DNA of 8,621 nucleotides, taken from NCBI GenBank assembly GCA_051648405.1, contig JBOFFC010000106.1:1-8621 (forward strand). Direction: 5' to 3'. The stretch is from JBOFFC01 sp051648405. GTDB lineage: Bacteria; Planctomycetota; Planctomycetia; Pirellulales; Lacipirellulaceae. Shown here one piece after another: positions 5,251-8,621 of the stretch. The position numbers and the translations under genes were made by a program. Numbering within the stretch: the stretch's first letter is position 1; each line of letters starts with the position of its first letter. Under the pieces are notes generated by a model, which made no database searches, had not been told where the DNA came from, and saw only the letters and a list, made by a program, of their open reading frames with translations.

Positions 5251-5619
5251 CGTTTTCTGCTTAGTTTTCGAGGACGTCGCGCGATCCGAACGGGCGCATT
5301 TGCACGTTGGATCCAGGCGACTTACGGGGAGATTGATTGATACGACGAGACCTAATTGTACTTGTTTACCGCCCGTTCACCCGTTGAGGGGTAGCAGTAG
5401 GGTGGATTGTCGAGCTTGAGCGAGCCAGAGGAGAGGGTCGAGTCGTTGCTGGGCAAGGGTGGCGAGCAGGGTGGAGATGGTTGCCTGAGCGTGATCGATG
5501 CGGCGCGGTTCTCGTTCGTGTCCCCTGTGGCCAAATTGGCCCCCGATTGGAGCAATCGGGAGGGCGACCAAGTCAAGCAACCGCTGTTCACCGAAGTTGT
5601 ACCAAACCTCACCTGAGTC
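5251..5619. other. gene-poor intergenic stretch upstream of the reductase operon
   Basis: No convincing gene is visible in these 369 bp. A plus frame at 5407-5616 (TTG start, 69 residues) and a minus frame at 5377-5700 (107 residues, ending DPLLWLAQARQSTLLLPLNG) are open. The minus frame has moderately GC-rich third positions and could be a decayed transposase-like C terminus, but I cannot assign it to a family. The interval holds two adjacent palindromes at 5529-5560 and the ribosome binding site of the next gene. I found no clear -35/-10 pair. Confidence 0.5.
5529..5560. promoter_or_regulatory. two abutting palindromes, possible operator
   Basis: GGCCAA-A-TTGGCC (5529-5541) is a perfect 6-1-6 inverted repeat. 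Immediately adjoining it, CCCGATTG-GAG-CAATCGGG (5542-5560) is a perfect 8-3-8 inverted repeat. They lie 69-100 bp upstream of the Old Yellow Enzyme start, a reasonable place for an operator or a leader hairpin. Ene-reductase genes are often under TetR-, MarR- or ArsR-type electrophile-sensing repressors, but no regulator gene is in the window. The second repeat has no T-tract, so it is not a typical terminator. Confidence 0.4.
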
Positions 5620-5628
5620 GGAGCGACC

Positions 5629-6780
5629 ATGAGCGCTGTCACGCGACGTGAAAATCAGACCGGACGCTGTTCGACCGCGGATCAACACGACCGCAAGCAC
5701 CCCGAGATCGACTTGATGGTCCCAATGACCATCCGAGGGCTCACTCTTTCCAACCGGGTGGCGATGTCACCCATGTGCCAGTACGCCGCTACGGACGGGT
5801 TCGCGACCGACTGGCACCTTGTTCACCTCGGCAGCAGGGCCTGCGGCGGCGTCGGCCTGATCATGGTCGAGGCGACCGGCGTGCTGCCCGAGGGTCGCAT
5901 CACCCCCGGTTGCCTGGGATTGTGGAGCGACGATCACATCGAGCCTTTGGCCCGCATCGTCAAGTTCGTCCACGGGCAAGGGAAGAAGATCGGCATCCAA
6001 CTCGCGCACGCGGGTCGCAAGGCGAGCTGTGACCTTCCCTGGAAGGGTGGCGGCATGCTCGGCCCGAACGAGGGCGGTTGGCCCGTGGTCGGCCCCAGTC
6101 CCGTTCCATTTAACGCCAATAGCCCGCTTCCAATCGAGTTGGATGCGGAAGGGCTGGAACGGGTGGCCAGGGCTTTCGTAGACGCCACGCTGAGGGCATT
6201 GAACGCCGGGTTCGACCTGGTCGAACTCCACTCGGCCCACGGCTACCTGTTCCACTCGTTCTTGTCGCCGATCAGTAACCGACGGACGGACGCCTACGGC
6301 GGGTCGCTCGACAACCGCATGAGGCTGCTTTTGGAGGTAACTAGGCGGGTGCGGGCGACGATCCCCGAGTCGATGCCGCTGTTCGTCCGTATCTCCGCGA
6401 CCGACTGGGTCGATGGCGGTTGGGACGGTCCGCAGTCGGTCGAGTTGGGCAAACGGCTCAAGGACTCGGGTGTTGACCTGATCGACGTATCAAGCGGTGG
6501 CACGGTCCCGGTCGCGTCGATCCCCGTCGCGAAGGCGTATCAGGTGCCGTTCGCCGCCGACATCCGCCGGGAAGCCGAGATCGCCACGGGGGCGGTCGGC
6601 CTCATCACCGAGCCAGGCGAGGCCAACGACATCGTCTGCCGGGGTGACGCCGACCTGATTTTCGTCGGGCGGCAGTTGCTCCGCGAACCGTACTGGGCGA
6701 TCCGCGCTCAGGCCGAGATGGACACCGAGCCGACGTGGCCGCTGTCGTACGGGTATGCGGTGCGGCGGCGGGCGACCTAA
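5629..6780 (+). CDS. Old Yellow Enzyme family NADH:flavin oxidoreductase (YqjM-like)
   Basis: This FMN-dependent ene-reductase reduces C=C bonds of alpha,beta-unsaturated carbonyls and related electrophiles with NAD(P)H. The 383-residue TIM-barrel protein shows class III (YqjM-like) marks: SPMCQY with the FMN-tuning Cys50 and Tyr52, DWHLVHLGSRA, QLAHAGRKA, the substrate-binding pair in HSAHGYL (His201, His204, with Tyr206), FLSPISNRRTDAYGGSLDNR, and the phosphate-binding VGRQLLREPYW near the end. The ATG at 5629 has GGAG at 5620-5623 with 5-nt spacing. It adds about 29 hydrophilic residues before the family's usual beginning (LMVPMTIRGLTLSNRV); an ATG at 5716 is closer to the normal family start but has a weaker ribosome binding site. 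The MDR reductase follows 53 bp downstream, so the two are probably co-transcribed. Composition is less GC-rich than purD. Confidence 0.94.
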   Translation: MSAVTRRENQTGRCSTADQHDRKHPEIDLMVPMTIRGLTLSNRVAMSPMCQYAATDGFATDWHLVHLGSRACGGVGLIMVEATGVLPEGRITPGCLGLWSDDHIEPLARIVKFVHGQGKKIGIQLAHAGRKASCDLPWKGGGMLGPNEGGWPVVGPSPVPFNANSPLPIELDAEGLERVARAFVDATLRALNAGFDLVELHSAHGYLFHSFLSPISNRRTDAYGGSLDNRMRLLLEVTRRVRATIPESMPLFVRISATDWVDGGWDGPQSVELGKRLKDSGVDLIDVSSGGTVPVASIPVAKAYQVPFAADIRREAEIATGAVGLITEPGEANDIVCRGDADLIFVGRQLLREPYWAIRAQAEMDTEPTWPLSYGYAVRRRAT

Positions 6781-6833
6781 CCAAGAACGCGTTCTCACAG
6801 TACGAACGGGTGAACACAACGGAGGAGACCGAC

Positions 6834-7838
6834 ATGACTACAACAACAAGTCGCGCGATCCATTTGGTGTCTCGTCCCAAGGGGATTCCCGTCGCGGCAA
6901 ACTTCACCACGGTGCAAAGCACGCTGGCGCCGCCGAACGATCGAGAGGTGCTGGTTCGCAATCTCTTTGTGTCGGTGGATCCCTACATGCGTGGTCGCAT
7001 GACTGACACGCAGTCGTATGTCCCCCCGTTTGAAATCGGAAAGCCGCTTGAGGGCGGCGCCGTCGGCGAAGTCGTCGAGTCGCGAGCAACCGAGTTGCAA
7101 CCGGGAGAGATCGTCGTGTCTAACTTTGGCTGGCGGGAGCGCTTCGTTGCTCCCCCGGAAGTATTGCAGCCAGTCGGAAGGGGTTGTCAGCCACTTTCGG
7201 TGTACCTTGGCGCGCTAGGCATGCCCGGGATGACCGCCTGGGCCGGACTACATGTAGGAGAGTTGAAGGCGGGGGAAACTTTCTATGTTTCCGGAGCCGC
7301 CGGTGCAGTGGGTAGTGTCGCCGGACAGCTGGCGAAGATACGCGGTTGTCGAGTAATCGGATCCGCCGGCTCAGCAGAAAAAGTGGCGTTCTTGCAGGAA
7401 GAGTGCGGCTTCGACGCCGCCTTCAACTATAAGGACGGGCCGGTTCTAGAGCAACTGAAGCGCTACGCGCCGGACGGGATCGACGTCTATTTTGACAATG
7501 TAGGTGGCGAATCCCTTGAAGCGGCGCTCGCCGTTATGCGGTTGCGTGGCCGCATAATCGCCTGCGGGGGCATTTCGAGTTACAACTCGGAGCGTCCGGC
7601 TCCGGGCCCTACCAACCTGTTTAATATGACAACGAAACGTTTGACTATGAAAGGCCTGATTGTCTCTGACTGGCTTGATCGTCAAGCGGAGTTTCGGGAG
7701 GAGGTCAGTGGCTACTTCAAAGCCGGCAGGCTGATACACAAAGAAACAGTGGTGGAGGGGATAGACCAGGCGGTAGCCGCGTTCATAGGTCTGTTTCACG
7801 GCGACAATCTTGGCAAGATGGTAGTGAAGATCACGTAA
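6834..7838 (+). CDS. NADP-dependent medium-chain oxidoreductase, CurA/LTB4DH-type ene-reductase
   Basis: The 334-residue protein belongs to the zinc-independent MDR group that includes E. coli CurA and mammalian leukotriene B4 12-hydroxydehydrogenase/15-oxo-prostaglandin 13-reductase, which reduce double bonds conjugated to carbonyls using NADPH. Visible are the subfamily signature VSVDPYMRGRM (46-56), the GroES-like catalytic half, GMPGMTAWAGL (129-139), the Rossmann dinucleotide loop SGAAGAVGSVAGQLAK (153-168), and the C-terminal LGKMVVKIT. No catalytic zinc cysteines are evident, as expected for the group. The start is decided by GGAGGA at 6821-6826, 7 bases before the ATG. Codons such as GTA, ATA and AAT are more frequent than in purD, and 7621-7680 has only 24 G+C of 60, suggesting a different origin. 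It forms an operon with the upstream Old Yellow Enzyme gene. Confidence 0.94.
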   Translation: MTTTTSRAIHLVSRPKGIPVAANFTTVQSTLAPPNDREVLVRNLFVSVDPYMRGRMTDTQSYVPPFEIGKPLEGGAVGEVVESRATELQPGEIVVSNFGWRERFVAPPEVLQPVGRGCQPLSVYLGALGMPGMTAWAGLHVGELKAGETFYVSGAAGAVGSVAGQLAKIRGCRVIGSAGSAEKVAFLQEECGFDAAFNYKDGPVLEQLKRYAPDGIDVYFDNVGGESLEAALAVMRLRGRIIACGGISSYNSERPAPGPTNLFNMTTKRLTMKGLIVSDWLDRQAEFREEVSGYFKAGRLIHKETVVEGIDQAVAAFIGLFHGDNLGKMVVKIT

Positions 7839-8008
7839 GCATCCCTTTCAAGCTGTCACTCGTGACGCGTTTCCGGACGTTGGGTAAGCTGAGTAGCGTG
7901 GGTGCGTCTCCGGGAGGGCTTTGCGATGATTACAGCACTTTCGGCCGTAACCCCTCACCCATCTGAACAGGTCTGGCGCGTTAGGTCGTGATTGGTTATG
8001 CCTTGTGC
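7839..8008. other. intergenic region holding a candidate IS66 left end
   Basis: IS66-family elements usually begin with 5'-GTAA. Two such candidates exist: GTAACCCCTCACCC at 7947-7960, 62 bp before the tnpC start, and GTAAGCATCCC at 7835-7845, overlapping the stop codon of the preceding gene. The first spacing suits a tnpC-only IS66. The right end is outside the window, so neither can be tested here. A short GTCAC-TC-GTGAC repeat at 7855-7866 is the only other structure I see. Confidence 0.35.
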
Positions 8009-8621
8009 ATGGCCGAAGGGAAGGAGAACCCGAACGAACTGCGAGCGGCGGTGGAGGCGATCCGCCGGGGTCGGTTTACGGAGCGAGACGCCGAGCGGCT
8101 GTTCGATTGTGGCCGCGAATCGGTGAAGTTTGTGCTGCTGGCGCTGGCCGCGGCGGCCGTGTAGCCGCACGCCCCTCCTTCGGCGACGCCGCCTTATGAG
8201 AAGCCCTCGCCCGAGAAGGAGCCCGCCGGTCCCCGCGGGGCCAAGCCGGGCCATGGAGGCAAGCGTCGCAGCAAGCCGACGCGGATCGACCAGCGGAAGA
8301 CCCACCGGGCGCCCTGCTGCCCCGACTGCGGGGGCAAGCTCAAGCGGACGGGCGACACGCGCACGCGTTACACCGAGGACCTGCCCGACGACCTGAAGCC
8401 CTTCGCCACCGAGCACACGATCCACCGCGACTGGTGCGGCAAGTGCCAGAAACGCGTCGAGCCGCGCATCCCCGACGCGCTACCCAAGTGCCAGCTGGGG
8501 GTCCGCACGCTCTGCTACAGCGCGTGGCTCCACTACGGCGCCGGCGTGACCCTGTCGCAGGTCCGCGACGTGTTCAGCTCACACCTGCAGATGACCCTCA
8601 GCGAAGGGGGCCTGTGCGAGA
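8009..8621 (+). pseudogene. tnpC: IS66-family transposase (TnpC) broken by an in-frame amber codon; partial
   Basis: From the ATG at 8009 the frame reads NELRAAVEAIRRGRFTERDAERL, the usual N terminus of this IS66 group, for 51 codons, then TAG at 8162-8164. The same frame continues without further stops to the window edge with clear IS66 sequence: PPYEKPSPEKEPAGPRGAKPGH, the zinc-binding segment CCPDCGGKLKR and its partner WCGKCQKRVEP, and SAWLHYGAGVTLSQVRDVF at the start of the DDE region. No ATG, GTG or TTG lies near the beginning of the downstream part, so re-initiation is unlikely. TAG probably arose from CAG by one C-to-T change. I infer an inactive copy; stop-codon readthrough or a sequencing error are alternatives. 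tnpA and tnpB are absent upstream, as in tnpC-only IS66 elements. Confidence 0.88.

Noticed and set aside
5331..5361. Promoter from TTGATT and TAATTG upstream of the reductase operon
   Set aside because: The spacing is only 14 bp and the -10 match is poor.
5377..5700. Minus-strand frame as a transposase gene
   Set aside because: It overlaps the OYE start and shows no DDE, HTH or zinc motif that I can name; kept only as a remark in the intergenic entry.
7955..8425. Minus-strand frame of 156 residues over the IS66 gene
   Set aside because: No family signature; the plus frame has continuous IS66 sequence apart from the amber codon.

Overview
The window looks like chromosomal DNA from a high-GC planctomycete, probably Pirellulales. 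This is inferred from a DUF1559-type prepilin-like protein, a PEP-CTERM sorting tail, a hicBA pair, a tnpC-only IS66 transposase and strongly GC-rich codon use; no rRNA or species marker is present.

Left part (1-2998). purD, a complete purine-biosynthesis gene, is followed by a 90-bp inverted-repeat element. A compact hicB-hicA toxin-antitoxin pair comes next, meeting tail to tail a membrane-anchored SRPBCC protein read on the minus strand. A second copy of the 90-bp element, with the same 29-32-29 architecture, lies between the SRPBCC promoter and the 3' end of the next gene.

Middle part (2999-5085). A minus-strand DUF1559 gene has an unusually long cysteine-containing segment before its type IV pilin-like signal. 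A perfect 19-bp palindrome of Fur-box architecture lies just upstream of it. Further right is the 3' portion of a minus-strand PEP-CTERM protein whose start and signal peptide are missing.

Right part (about 5085-8621). Base composition drops sharply at about 5085: counted 60-base lines go from 48 G+C at 4981-5040 to 28 at 5101-5160. The truncated PEP-CTERM gene is joined there to a small segment that could be either the tail of a plus-strand gene or a structured RNA, and that ends in a strong intrinsic terminator. A stretch of about 370 bp with no convincing gene but two adjacent palindromes follows. Next is a two-gene operon encoding an Old Yellow Enzyme and a CurA/LTB4DH-type NADP-dependent oxidoreductase, two unrelated ene-reductase folds that both reduce activated C=C bonds. 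An IS66 transposase gene, broken by an in-frame amber codon and cut by the window edge, closes the window. The lower-GC block flanked by a truncated gene and an insertion sequence suggests acquired or rearranged DNA.

No complete undescribed system is evident. The most promising leads are the Fur-like operator in front of a prepilin-like protein with a Cys-rich leader, the paired 90-bp elements, and the junction/RNA region at 5085-5250.
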